Shown: in pieces, positions 51,389 through 60,776 of the stretch
Layout of the letters: the number at the start of each line of letters is the position of its first letter
Position numbering within the stretch: the first letter of the stretch is position 1
Assembly (NCBI RefSeq): GCF_044335535.1
Contig: NZ_JBIQVZ010000003.1
Location: 1 to 64,000 of the forward strand
DNA from: Mariniflexile sp044335535
Lineage (GTDB): Bacteria > Bacteroidota > Bacteroidia > Flavobacteriales > Flavobacteriaceae
Direction: 5' to 3'
DNA: 64,000 nucleotides
Notes under the pieces: model-generated
Told to the model about the DNA's origin: nothing
What the model saw: only the letters and a program-made list of their open reading frames with translations
The model's database searches: none
Position numbers and translations under genes: made by a program

Positions 51389-52261
51389 TTAATTTATACG
51401 AAGTATGGTTTTCAACATACTGTGGTCTGATTTAAATGTGTTTATTTTTTGAGTTTTAAGAATTTTTAAATCTTTAGAAACCCAAATATGGTCGAGAGAA
51501 AGCAATGGTATGTTCCATAACCACGTTTCTCTAAAACCATTTCCTTTTTCATTGAAAGCGTGGTTGAAATTTTCTTTAATTTCTTTTAAAGTTTTAGATT
51601 CAAAAGGCACATTAAAATCGCCCAAAATAACAGTTTTCTGTGTTGTTTTAATTAATTGATTAACAAAACCCAACTCCCAAGTACGAGGCACATCGGAACT
51701 TCCTGTAATATCAACCGCATAAAAATCAAGACCCTTAGTTTTAAATTTTATAACCGTTGAGCTGTAATTGGATGCATTTTCACTTTCAATTTGTATTTCA
51801 GTTTTAGAGAAAACACATATTTCCCTTCTTAATTTATAAAAGAAATATTTTGGATATTTTAGTTGCAACGAGTCCGTATTAACTTTTTTAGACTCAACCA
51901 AAACCATTATATCCGGAATACTGTTACTCTCTTTAAATGCTTCACCAAAACCATTGTTTCGGGATGCATTCCAAAATACCACTTCTAAATCTGAATCATT
52001 TACAGACTCTGGAATATGGATTTTAAAACTTCTTCCTAACCAAATTATTAATAAAACACCTGCTAAAACAAAATGATATTTTCTTTTTTTAATAAAGATA
52101 GATAATATTAAAACGACCAATATTATTAATGGTAAAGGGTGTGCGTAATAATTTAAAGAATCAAAATAACTGCGCTCTTTTAAAACAAAATGCACAGCCA
52201 AAAGCGCTGTAATTATTACAACATTTACAATCCAATAAAGAATTTTAAAAATCTTAATCAT
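51389..52261 (-). CDS. Endonuclease/exonuclease/phosphatase-family membrane protein
   Basis: 290 residues. Three N-terminal membrane helices (about 8-25, 38-55, 62-80) precede an EEP domain (about 88-290): VVFWNASRNN, MVLVESKK (metal Glu), VILGDFNVPFES (GDFN), and LSLDHIWVS plus FKSDHSML (the Asp-His pairs). All hallmark residues are present, so a phosphodiesterase or nuclease facing the periplasm is expected. The stop-start arrangement shares one base with the YCII lipoprotein gene, so they are coupled. Confidence 0.88.
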   Translation of the reverse strand: MIKIFKILYWIVNVVIITALLAVHFVLKERSYFDSLNYYAHPLPLIILVVLILSIFIKKRKYHFVLAGVLLIIWLGRSFKIHIPESVNDSDLEVVFWNASRNNGFGEAFKESNSIPDIMVLVESKKVNTDSLQLKYPKYFFYKLRREICVFSKTEIQIESENASNYSSTVIKFKTKGLDFYAVDITGSSDVPRTWELGFVNQLIKTTQKTVILGDFNVPFESKTLKEIKENFNHAFNEKGNGFRETWLWNIPLLSLDHIWVSKDLKILKTQKINTFKSDHSMLKTILRIN

Positions 52262-52785
52262 TACCTAAGCGAAAAGCCCTTTGCCGCCCACCAAGGGTGT
52301 ATTTCTATAACCAAACGTCCTGCTTTTACCATGGGGTCTGCATTCGCTAAACTATCGGCCATTTTAAGGGTTGGCACATTGTAGATTGTAATACCTCTAA
52401 TATCCCCTTTATCTCCAAAAGGCCCAGAAATATCGGCATATCCCAACTCATACATTTTGCTTAAATAAGCCAAATGTTCTTTTTGTAAAATCTCCACGTC
52501 TTCTTCATTTTGTGAACGAATGGGACCTTTTTTTAAAAATGCGATAAAGTATTGTTGCATTAAAATGGTGTCTTTTGTTACCTCGTCAACATAATCAAAC
52601 GTTTGATACCCTTTAGCATTTAGAGCTTCTTTAATTTCTTTAGTCGTTTTTTTAACGGGTTTTTCTATAATTTCAGGCATCACCGTGTCTTTGGTGGTTT
52701 CTTCTATGATGGTATTTTCCTTTTCTTTTTTTCTACATGACACCATTGCCAATATTGAAAAACCTAGTATAATAATTTTTCTCAT
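52261..52785 (-). CDS. YCII-domain lipoprotein
   Basis: 174 residues. Lipobox AMVSC (Cys near 17) then a Lys/Glu/Thr linker and a YCII-related dimeric alpha/beta domain (about 75-174): YFIAFLKKGPIRS, LQKEHLAYLSKMYELGYADISGPFGDKG, and ADPMVKAGRLVIEIHPWW. YCII domains resemble ABM/muconolactone-isomerase folds; a catalytic role is not proven. Being lipidated is unusual for the fold. First gene of a two-gene unit with the EEP gene. Confidence 0.85.
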   Translation of the reverse strand: MRKIIILGFSILAMVSCRKKEKENTIIEETTKDTVMPEIIEKPVKKTTKEIKEALNAKGYQTFDYVDEVTKDTILMQQYFIAFLKKGPIRSQNEEDVEILQKEHLAYLSKMYELGYADISGPFGDKGDIRGITIYNVPTLKMADSLANADPMVKAGRLVIEIHPWWAAKGFSLR

Positions 52786-52847
52786 CTGTTTATATTTATT
52801 ATTTTTTATCTGTCAGAGGCGCATCTTCTCTCTTTTAACTATTTACG

Positions 52848-53315
52848 TTACCATGTTTTAAATGGTCTTTTGCTCAATTGCGAATTGTAATATTTAATAT
52901 TTCCAGTAACTTCTTCACCTAACCAATCGGGCTTTAAAAATGCCTCATTCTCAGTAGCTAATTCTATTTCAGCAATGACCAATCCTTCATTTTCACTATA
53001 AAACTCATCCACTTCAAAAATATGATCTCCGGATTTTACTTCATAACGGATTTTATCAATAACACCCGGTTCACAGAGTTTTAAAAGTGCTTCGGCTTCT
53101 TCTTTTAATAGTTCTTTTTCCCACTCAAAACGTGATAAACCATCATTTGTAGATGCTCCCTTTACGGTTATAAATCCAGTATTTCCGTTTAATCGAATTC
53201 TCACGGTTCTATCTTTATGTGTATTTAAAAACCCTTGTATAATTCTTGTGGTTTTAAAAGCTTCATTTTTATATCTATTTGAAGTTACTAAAAACTTACG
53301 TTCAATTTCTATCAT
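52848..53315 (-). CDS. CYTH-domain phosphohydrolase
   Basis: 155 residues, complete. The diagnostic ExExK motif is at the N-terminus (E3-I-E5-R-K7). Basic strands RIRLNGNTGFITVKGA and RFEWEKEL, and acidic FEVDEFYSENEGLVIAEIEL, line the expected tunnel. The family contains inorganic triphosphatases and adenylate cyclase CyaB; the short bacterial type is most likely a triphosphatase. Divergent from dinB with 81 bp between. Confidence 0.92.
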   Translation of the reverse strand: MIEIERKFLVTSNRYKNEAFKTTRIIQGFLNTHKDRTVRIRLNGNTGFITVKGASTNDGLSRFEWEKELLKEEAEALLKLCEPGVIDKIRYEVKSGDHIFEVDEFYSENEGLVIAEIELATENEAFLKPDWLGEEVTGNIKYYNSQLSKRPFKTW

Positions 53316-53396
53316 TAACTATCTCCACTAATTTTAATTAATTTACTCATTAAAAACACCAATAAAAAAATGGTATTTAATGCCTAAATTTACACT

Positions 53397-54494
53397 ATGT
53401 TGACCGATTTACCAATACGAAAAATTATTCATGTTGATATGGATGCGTTTTATGCTTCTGTCGAACAAATGGATGACCCCGAACTTAAAGGGAAACCCAT
53501 TGCTGTTGGTGGAAGTGGTAAACGCGGTGTCATTAGTGCAGCAAGTTACGAAGCTAGAAAGTTTGGAGTAAAAAGTGCTATGGCTGGAAATTTGGCTATA
53601 AAACTATGTCCTGAACTTATTTTTGTAAGACCTCATTTTGAACGTTATGCTGAAATTTCAAAAAAAATCCAAAAAATTTTTCATGACTATACCGATTTAG
53701 TAGAACCACTCTCTTTAGATGAAGCTTATTTAGATGTTACCCTCAATAAAAAAGGCAATCCAAGCGCTTCTTTAATTGCAAAAGAAATAAGGGAGCGTAT
53801 TTTTAATGAAGTGGGTTTAACAGCATCGGCAGGTATTTCTATTAATAAATTTGTAGCGAAAGTAGCCAGCGATTTTAACAAGCCTAACGGACAAAAAACA
53901 GTAAATCCTGAAGAGGTTATTGAATTTTTGGAAGCACTTGATATTAGGAAATTTTATGGCGTTGGTAAAGTAACTGCTGAAAAAATGTATCAATTAGGCA
54001 TTTTTACCGGAAAAGATTTAAAACTAAAATCCATTGATTATTTAGATGAACATTTTGGGAAATCCGGTCGGTACTATTATTATGTGGTTAGGGGCATTCA
54101 TAATAGTGAGGTAAAACCAAACCGAATTAGAAAAAGTTTAGCTGCCGAACGCACCTTTAGTGAAAATTTATCGAGCGAAGTGTTTATGCTTGAAAAGCTA
54201 GAACATATTGCAGATGAAGTTTCTCGACGCCTAGCAAAAAGCAAAGTGTCTGGTAAAACCGTAACATTGAAGATAAAATACAGTGATTTTACTTTGCAAA
54301 CCCGAAGCAAAACATTATACTATTTTATTAGTGATAAATCATTAATTCTTGAAACCGCAAAAGATTTACTGTACCAAGAAAAACTGAGTAATTCGGTGCG
54401 GTTGCTTGGTATTTCCATGTCTAATTTAAACACCGAAACAAAAAAAACACGTGAACAAAAAAGTGTGAGCGTCCAACTAAAGTTTGAGTTTTAA
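53397..54494 (+). CDS. dinB: DNA polymerase IV (Y family)
   Basis: 365 residues. Palm Asp D14 in IHVDMDAFYASVEQ and D108-E109 in SLDEAYLDV give the catalytic triad; GVISAASYEARKFGVKSAM and TASAGISINKFVAKVASDFNKPNG are family hallmarks; helix-hairpin-helix GVGKVTAEKMYQLGI near 190; little-finger domain from about 240. It copies past damaged bases at the cost of fidelity. No beta-clamp tail is obvious beyond the last residues. A hairpin (GGACTA/TAGTCC) at 54526-54542 lies after the stop. Confidence 0.95.
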   Translation: MLTDLPIRKIIHVDMDAFYASVEQMDDPELKGKPIAVGGSGKRGVISAASYEARKFGVKSAMAGNLAIKLCPELIFVRPHFERYAEISKKIQKIFHDYTDLVEPLSLDEAYLDVTLNKKGNPSASLIAKEIRERIFNEVGLTASAGISINKFVAKVASDFNKPNGQKTVNPEEVIEFLEALDIRKFYGVGKVTAEKMYQLGIFTGKDLKLKSIDYLDEHFGKSGRYYYYVVRGIHNSEVKPNRIRKSLAAERTFSENLSSEVFMLEKLEHIADEVSRRLAKSKVSGKTVTLKIKYSDFTLQTRSKTLYYFISDKSLILETAKDLLYQEKLSNSVRLLGISMSNLNTETKKTREQKSVSVQLKFEF

Positions 54495-55211
54495 ATAAGG
54501 ACTCGTTTAAACTTTTCATTAATTTGGACTAAAAAATAGTCCATACTCGCTTTTTATCTTACTTTTCTATTCTTTAACAAGAAAATTTTTGAGATTATTT
54601 TAATAGCAGTACATTGCAGTTAATAATAAATGCGAATCAAAAGTTAGGTTTTAAAAAGTATTAACATTCAATAAGTTGAAGTTTGAACTTTGGTAAAGTA
54701 TAATAATTTGTTGCTTAGTGATTATTAAAACAGACATGCAAACAGACATTTGAATATCAATTTGTTGTAATTTAGTCTATATATTATGTTCGTTTTAACG
54801 AAGCGGTCTTGAATCTTTAGAGACTGTTTAAATTTTGTTTTTGGAATGTTTTATAGAGAATTTTTTTCAGACGAAGGTATTTTGAGATCCATAGACATAG
54901 ACCGAAAAATAGCTGGAGTATGGTGGAAAAAGCCACATAAAAGAGCCAAAGGATAAAACTTAAATAGTCACTTATTCGGATACTAACGATTTTAAATGAG
55001 TTTATTTACTATTTTTGTTTGAAATCAAAAATAAGTGTATAAATAACATTTATAAAAATACACTTGGTTATGTTGCTTTTTTAAGTTAGCTATGTAAAAC
55101 AAAAAAATTCTGTTAATTATAGTTAAATTAGCCCTACTAAAGTACTGAAACTTATTAAAAATAGTATTAGTTGAGATAGAAAAGCAAATTATTGAATTTA
55201 ATTCAACAACT
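54495..55211. repeat. Long gene-free stretch with repeat remnants upstream of the sigma factor
   Basis: 54701-54777 is related to the complement of 40952-41016, and GAGACTGTTTAAAT at 54820 to 40877. The start GTTTAAACTTTTCATTA near 54504 also echoes GTCTAAATATTTTTCATTA at 40882. A short hairpin lies at 54526-54542. The part 54840-55211 has no further structure that I can name; it should contain the promoter of the sigma factor gene. Confidence 0.4.
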
Positions 55212-55763
55212 TTGAACACTAATAGCGAACCGTATCAACTTACCTTAAAAGAGTATAAAAAAACATTTGACTCTTTATATACATTGCTATGCTTATTCGC
55301 CAACAAATATTTAAGTGATATTGAAGCATCAAAAGACATTGTTCAAGTAGTTTTCATTAAAATTTGGGAAGATAACATTGAGTTTCGTAGTGAGGAAAAT
55401 ATTAAATCCTATTTATATACTTCAGTAAAAAATAAATCGCTCGATTACATTAAGAGTAAACGTGTTACATCAACCGAAAAGTTGTCATCCTTAAAAATGG
55501 AAGACATGGAAACAGAGCCTTTTTATTTAAGAGAGGTTGTGGTTTTAGAAACCTATAGTATTGTTGAAAAGGCTATAAAAACATTGCCTAACAAGTGCGC
55601 GCAAATTATTAGGTTAAGCATTAATAATTTTACGAATCCAGAGATCGCTACCAAACTGGGCATATCGCTAAACACAGTTAAAGCTCAAAAAAAAATTGCG
55701 TATAAGAAACTAAAGCCTATCCTAAAAGATTATTTCATTCTTATAGCTTTCGTTTCGATTTAG
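55212..55763 (+). CDS. FecI-type ECF sigma factor
   Basis: 183 residues from a TTG; no ATG occurs before sigma region 2. Region 2 (about 18-85): YTLLCLFANKYLSDIEASKDIVQVVFIKIWE, IKSYLYTSVKNKSLDYIKSK. Region 4 (about 118-172): IVEKAIKTLPNKCAQIIRLSINNFTNPEIATKLGISLNTVKAQKKIAYKKLK. This is the Bacteroidota RpoE/FecI branch that controls SusC/SusD-type loci. The FecR gene lies 348 bp on, separated by a MITE-like element. Confidence 0.9.
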   Translation: MNTNSEPYQLTLKEYKKTFDSLYTLLCLFANKYLSDIEASKDIVQVVFIKIWEDNIEFRSEENIKSYLYTSVKNKSLDYIKSKRVTSTEKLSSLKMEDMETEPFYLREVVVLETYSIVEKAIKTLPNKCAQIIRLSINNFTNPEIATKLGISLNTVKAQKKIAYKKLKPILKDYFILIAFVSI

Positions 55764-56111
55764 GTGATTAGCCTTGATTTTTTCATAAAGAACTCATCTT
55801 GACTTTTTTGATTGAAGCGAAAAATACCTTTTACGCAAGCTGGCTCGTTCGCTAAAATAACCCACTGGGTTATTTTTATACGCTCCGTCCTGTTCCAGAT
55901 TTTAGCTTTTTAGCACTTCATAGCAGCGCTACAGAGTAAAAAAAAGGTAAAATAAAGGGTAAAGAGATCATTTTGCAGCCAATTGAAAAAAGTCAAGATA
56001 AGTTCAAATTAAAAAAAAAGTGAATTTTTTTTAACCCTATCTTAACATTTTGTCGTCTTAAGGTTAAATAAGCATATTTTTAAGTTAATTAACCACACAT
56101 TTATACATCGC
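55764..56111. other. Gap between sigma factor and anti-sigma factor genes
   Basis: Mostly occupied by MITE copy 2 (55790-56005). The last 100 bp is A+T-rich and may carry a promoter for the anti-sigma gene; I see no clear box. Confidence 0.5.
55790..56005. mobile_element. MITE-like element, copy 2 (216 bp)
   Basis: Starts GAACTCATCTTGACTTTTTT and ends AAAAAAGTCAAGATAAGTTC, an almost perfect terminal inverted repeat (one mismatch in 20). It contains AATAACCCA/TGGGTTATT (a 9-bp-arm hairpin near 55857) and CATAGCAGCGCTA. No coding frame. It is the same family as 39595-39776. Confidence 0.65.
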
Positions 56112-57278
56112 ATGTCTGTTTTCAATAAAATCATTATACTATCCAAAAAACTTGCATCCTCGTTATTAAAAGACGAGAAACCTACAGATTTAGAAGCTTC
56201 CGATATTTTTAATGATGCTGACAAAACATATATATTGAAGAATCTTACCGATAAAACTTTAATAAAAGAGCGTCTTAACCTAGCAAATCAAATTAAAAAA
56301 AAGGAAGATTGGAAAAAAGTAAAAAGTAATATTACAAAACCATCCGTAAGGTTTTTATATTGGAAATATACTGCCGCTGCCGTCCTAATAGGATTATTGG
56401 TATCTACATGTTTTTTTAGAGACACACTCTTTAACAACTCTAATGAATGTGTGTCAATAACAGTAAACAATAATATAAAAACAGGCACTGATAAGGCTAC
56501 CCTAACATTAGAAAATGGAACTGTTGTAGCTTTAGAAAGGGGGAGTAACTATGAAGCTGGTAATTTTAAAAGCAATGGCGAAAAAATTGTATATAATTCA
56601 AAAAACAACCCCAATAAAAAACCTGAATACAATTATCTAACCATTCCTAGAGGCGGTCAGTTTTTTGTTGAATTATCAGATGGCACAAAAGTATGGTTAA
56701 ACTCAGAATCCCAACTTAAATACCCCGTGTCTTTTATTAAAGGTGAAACCCGAAATGTGGAACTTGTTTATGGAGAGGCTTATTTTGATGTATCCCCTAG
56801 CACTAACCATAAAGGATCAAAATTTAAAGTAATAAACCAAAATCAAGTGGTTGAGGTTTTAGGAACAGAGTTCAATATCAAAGCCTATAAAGACGAAACC
56901 AATATTTACACTACTTTGGCAGAAGGCAAGGTAGTACTAGACTTTAATGGGGAAAAACAAAAATTAAGTCCAACACAACAATCTAATTTTAATTTGAACA
57001 CCAACGTTTTATCGGTAGTGAATGTAGATGTGTATAACGAAGTTTCATGGAGACAAGGCATTTTTAGTTTTGAAAACAAACCATTAAAAGAAATTATGAA
57101 AGTTTTAGCCAGATGGTACGATATAGAGGTATTTTTTGTAAATCAAGAAAGTGAGAATATAGAATTCAACGGAATATTAGATAAAAATCAAAACATAGAA
57201 GACATATTAAAAATTGTTAAAAATTTTAAAATAATTAATGACTATAAAATAAAAAACAAAACAGTAATAATAAAATAA
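56112..57278 (+). CDS. FecR-family anti-sigma factor
   Basis: 388 residues. Cytoplasmic N-terminal part (1-82), one membrane helix (about 87-103, YTAAAVLIGLLVSTCFF), FecR domain (about 180-285; YNYLTIPRGGQFFVELSDGTKVWLNSESQLKYPVSF) and a C-terminal DUF4974/secretin-TonB-short-like domain (about 315-388; FSFENKPLKEIMKVLARWYDIEVFF). It would hold the sigma factor inactive until the SusC-like transporter signals substrate. 103 bp before susC. Confidence 0.92.
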   Translation: MSVFNKIIILSKKLASSLLKDEKPTDLEASDIFNDADKTYILKNLTDKTLIKERLNLANQIKKKEDWKKVKSNITKPSVRFLYWKYTAAAVLIGLLVSTCFFRDTLFNNSNECVSITVNNNIKTGTDKATLTLENGTVVALERGSNYEAGNFKSNGEKIVYNSKNNPNKKPEYNYLTIPRGGQFFVELSDGTKVWLNSESQLKYPVSFIKGETRNVELVYGEAYFDVSPSTNHKGSKFKVINQNQVVEVLGTEFNIKAYKDETNIYTTLAEGKVVLDFNGEKQKLSPTQQSNFNLNTNVLSVVNVDVYNEVSWRQGIFSFENKPLKEIMKVLARWYDIEVFFVNQESENIEFNGILDKNQNIEDILKIVKNFKIINDYKIKNKTVIIK

Positions 57279-57381
57279 GAGTAGTTTAAAAAAAAGGGCG
57301 AAGTCATAACATTTGGCGTGTATCAAACTCCGTCCCTCTAGAGTGTATTAATTAAATGTTTAACTAACACAATGCAAATTT

Positions 57382-60300
57382 ATGAAAATTAAATCAACTA
57401 TTGTCCGTTCGATTATTCGGAGACGGCTATTATTCTCAATTATGAAAACGTTTATCTTTTTATTTTGTACAACGGTTTTCAGTTTAAATGGAGAAAGTTC
57501 ATTTTCTCAAGAAAAAGTTTTGATCGATCAAGATCAATTGGTTACCGTTGATCAGGTTTTTAAAATCATCAAACAGCAAACAGATTATCGTTTTATTTAT
57601 CCCAGAAACTTATTTAAGGATGCTCCAAAAGTACATTTGGAAAAAGGAGAGATATTGGTGTCAAAGTTATTGGAGGAAAGCTTATCAAAGGAAAACTTGA
57701 ATTTTGAGTTATCTGATAAAAACACCATTATTATTAAAGAAAAACCAGTATTGGTAAGTCCAAATCCTTTGGATAATACAAAAGAGCAAGGTATTCCAAT
57801 TTCTGGAACTATATCAGATAGTAATGGTCAACCGTTACCTGGAGCAAATATTATAGAAAAAGGCACCACAAATGGTACGCAGTCAGATTTTGATGGTAAC
57901 TTTTCATTAAACGTTTCAGATAAAAATGCCACACTTGTTATTTCTTATGTTGGTTTCTTAACACAAGAAGTAGCTATTGGTAATCAGACTAATATTGCTA
58001 TTACGCTGGTAGAAAATGCAGCTGCGCTAGATGAAGTAGTTGTAATTGGTTATGGAACCATGAAAAAAGCGGATGTAACCAGCTCGGTAGCCACTGTAAA
58101 AGCTGATGATTTCATCAAAGGAAGTGTTACTGACGCAGGCCAATTAATACAGGGGAAAGTAGCTGGTCTAACAATCATTTCGTCCAGTGGTGACCCTACA
58201 GGTAAAACCCAGATTCTTTTACGTGGGAATAGTTCACTAATGGGACAGAATCAGGATCCATTAGTTCTTATTGATGGAATTCCTGGCGATATGAAAACAG
58301 TATCACCTCGGGATATTGAGACCATTGATGTGCTTAAAGATGGTTCTGCAGCTGCAATTTATGGTACTCGGGGAACAAATGGTGTAATCCTGATCACAAC
58401 AAAAAGTGCACGCGGCGGGGATGGCAAAAGTACTGTTGAATATCAAACCTTTGTAAGTACTCAAACCATCGCACGGAAGCTTAACTTATCGACCGCAGCC
58501 GATTTTAGGAATCAGGTCACTGCAGGTTTCCGTCAAAATGAAATGCCTGATTATGGAGAAAACACAGATTGGTTTAAAGAGATAAGCCAAACTCCATTGA
58601 TTCAATCGCACAACTTAACATTCCGTGGTGGTAACCAAACAACCAATTACCTGGTAAGTTTAAACTATGATAACAATGAAGGAATATTTAGAAAGTCTTA
58701 CAATGAGACATTCAAGGGTCGCGTGGACTTTAACCATAGCATGTTTGACAATAAACTGAAATTCAACATCAATTTATTCAGCTCCTCTTCGGAATGGAAT
58801 GGTTTTAACTCGAATATTTACCGACAGTCCATCATGCAAAACCCAACCGCTCCTGTTAAGAATCCTGACGGAACATGGTTTCAGGAGCTTACGAAGTTTG
58901 ATTATCAAAGTCCGGTATCTGACTTATACGAAAGTGACGGAAAGGCAAATAACCAAATTTCGAGATATAAAGGCTCTGTTGTCTATGCTCCTATTGATGG
59001 CCTAAAATTATCAGGAGTCTTTTCATACGGGAAAAGTACTGAAGAGAATGGCTATGCTGAAACAAAACAACATGCAAGCACCTTACGGGATAACAGGAAT
59101 GGTTATGCAGTTATTGGAGGAAAAGAATCAATCGATCACTTAGTTGAACTCTCTGCAGAATACAAAAAGTCTGTAAAGGATCACAATTTCACTATTTTAG
59201 GAGGATATAGTTATCAGGATAATGAATACAGCGATTATGAAATGAGAAACTGGGATTTCCCAACCGATAAGTTTGGATACAACAATATTGGACTTGGACA
59301 AGCTATTAGTAGTGGGAAATATGAGGGCTTGATTAAGAACTATAGAAAAAAGACCAACCTGATAGGATATTTTGGCCGATTGAGCTATAACTATGACAAT
59401 AGATACCTTTTAATGGCAAGTATCCGCCGTGAAGAAGCCAGTCAATTATGGGGAACAAATAATCCTTGGGGTACATTTCCCGCAATTTCAGTAGGCTGGA
59501 GAGTTACAGAAGAATCTTTCATGCAAAATCAGACCCTATTTAATGACATTAAATTAAGGGCAGGGTATGGAGTCACTGGTTCACAACCTTCTGATTTGTT
59601 TAAGGCAGTTGGAATTCTTGATTACGGTTATGGCTATGTGTATTCCAATGGTAATTGGGTAAAAACACTGGTTCCTGCTTCCAACCCAAATCCTAATTTG
59701 AAATGGGAAGAAAAACGCGAAACGGATATTGGGGTTGATTTCAGTATGTTGGATAACCGTATTAGTGGTAGCATTGATTACTACAACCGTCAGATCCATG
59801 ATCTTCTATCAATATTTGCGGTGCCGAGCCCTCCGAATCTTTACAATCAAACCTTGGCAAATGTTGGAGTAATGGAAAACAAGGGTGTGGAAGTCATGCT
59901 TAATTTTATGGCTGTTAAAACCAAGGATATGGTTTGGAATACTAGCGTTGGCTTCTCTACGAACTCAAATAAACTGGTCAGTCTTTCAAACGACATTTAC
60001 CAACAGTCAACAGATTATTTAAGGGTAGGGGCTATTTTCCCGCCGATTCAGACTTTCTCCCATCTATTAAAAGTTGGAGGCCCGGTTGGCGATTTTTATG
60101 GCTATAAAGTAATTGATATTGGCAATGATGAGACTGGTGATCCGGGGAATTATGGTCAATGGGTTTATGAAGGAGCCGACGGTCAACCCGTAAAATACAC
60201 CGACTTTGGGCATTCTTTTGAGGATAAGAAAGTTATTGGAAACGGAATTCCAAAATACCACCTCAGTTGGAACAATTCTTTTAGTTATAAGAACTGGGAT

Positions 60301-60759
60301 TTAAGTATTTCACAAAGAGGTGCGTTCAAATTTCAGGTGGCAAACCTACAACGTATGATGTTTGAGAACCCGACTTATGTCCAGTACAATGTACTCAAAA
60401 CTGCATTCGATCCGGTATATGGTAAAACCCAATTGAAATCGCCACTCGAATTCAATAGCTACTACATCGAAAATGGGGACTACTGGAAAATTGACAACAT
60501 CACATTGGGGTATAACTTCAATAATAAAAACGGGAACAAATACTTCCAGTCGGCACGCATTTATGCGTCAGTTCTTAACGCGTTTATCATAACCGGATAC
60601 AAAGGGATAGATCCTGAAGTTAGTTTACGAAATCCAGTTTCAACGGCTCAAGCCGGTGTTGTTCAGACGCCAACATCTGGATTGGATCCTGGAATGGACT
60701 CTCCGTACAAATATCCTACTACGAGAACTTTTACCATTGGACTTAACGTGACATTTTAA
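57382..60759 (+). CDS. SusC/RagA-type TonB-dependent transporter with STN domain
   Basis: 1125 residues. A signal sequence (within 1-42) is followed by an STN domain (about 45-125; VTVDQVFKIIKQQTDYRFIY), which talks to FecR, and a carboxypeptidase-regulatory-like domain (about 138-215; ISGTISDSNGQPLPGANIIEKGTTNGTQSDFDG). The TonB box is VVIGYG, and the plug ends with DGSAAAIYGTRGTNGVILITTK. The rest is a 22-strand barrel. It imports oligosaccharides over the outer membrane with the SusD partner encoded 17 bp downstream. An internal ATG at 57442 is an alternative start. More G+C-rich by eye than its neighbours. Confidence 0.95.
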   Translation: MKIKSTIVRSIIRRRLLFSIMKTFIFLFCTTVFSLNGESSFSQEKVLIDQDQLVTVDQVFKIIKQQTDYRFIYPRNLFKDAPKVHLEKGEILVSKLLEESLSKENLNFELSDKNTIIIKEKPVLVSPNPLDNTKEQGIPISGTISDSNGQPLPGANIIEKGTTNGTQSDFDGNFSLNVSDKNATLVISYVGFLTQEVAIGNQTNIAITLVENAAALDEVVVIGYGTMKKADVTSSVATVKADDFIKGSVTDAGQLIQGKVAGLTIISSSGDPTGKTQILLRGNSSLMGQNQDPLVLIDGIPGDMKTVSPRDIETIDVLKDGSAAAIYGTRGTNGVILITTKSARGGDGKSTVEYQTFVSTQTIARKLNLSTAADFRNQVTAGFRQNEMPDYGENTDWFKEISQTPLIQSHNLTFRGGNQTTNYLVSLNYDNNEGIFRKSYNETFKGRVDFNHSMFDNKLKFNINLFSSSSEWNGFNSNIYRQSIMQNPTAPVKNPDGTWFQELTKFDYQSPVSDLYESDGKANNQISRYKGSVVYAPIDGLKLSGVFSYGKSTEENGYAETKQHASTLRDNRNGYAVIGGKESIDHLVELSAEYKKSVKDHNFTILGGYSYQDNEYSDYEMRNWDFPTDKFGYNNIGLGQAISSGKYEGLIKNYRKKTNLIGYFGRLSYNYDNRYLLMASIRREEASQLWGTNNPWGTFPAISVGWRVTEESFMQNQTLFNDIKLRAGYGVTGSQPSDLFKAVGILDYGYGYVYSNGNWVKTLVPASNPNPNLKWEEKRETDIGVDFSMLDNRISGSIDYYNRQIHDLLSIFAVPSPPNLYNQTLANVGVMENKGVEVMLNFMAVKTKDMVWNTSVGFSTNSNKLVSLSNDIYQQSTDYLRVGAIFPPIQTFSHLLKVGGPVGDFYGYKVIDIGNDETGDPGNYGQWVYEGADGQPVKYTDFGHSFEDKKVIGNGIPKYHLSWNNSFSYKNWDLSISQRGAFKFQVANLQRMMFENPTYVQYNVLKTAFDPVYGKTQLKSPLEFNSYYIENGDYWKIDNITLGYNFNNKNGNKYFQSARIYASVLNAFIITGYKGIDPEVSLRNPVSTAQAGVVQTPTSGLDPGMDSPYKYPTTRTFTIGLNVTF

Positions 60760-60776
60760 TTATTAATTAGAAAGAT

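Noticed and set aside
54526..54542. Hairpin after dinB as a terminator
   Set aside because: The GGACTA/TAGTCC stem is short and has no following T run, so it was not listed as a terminator.
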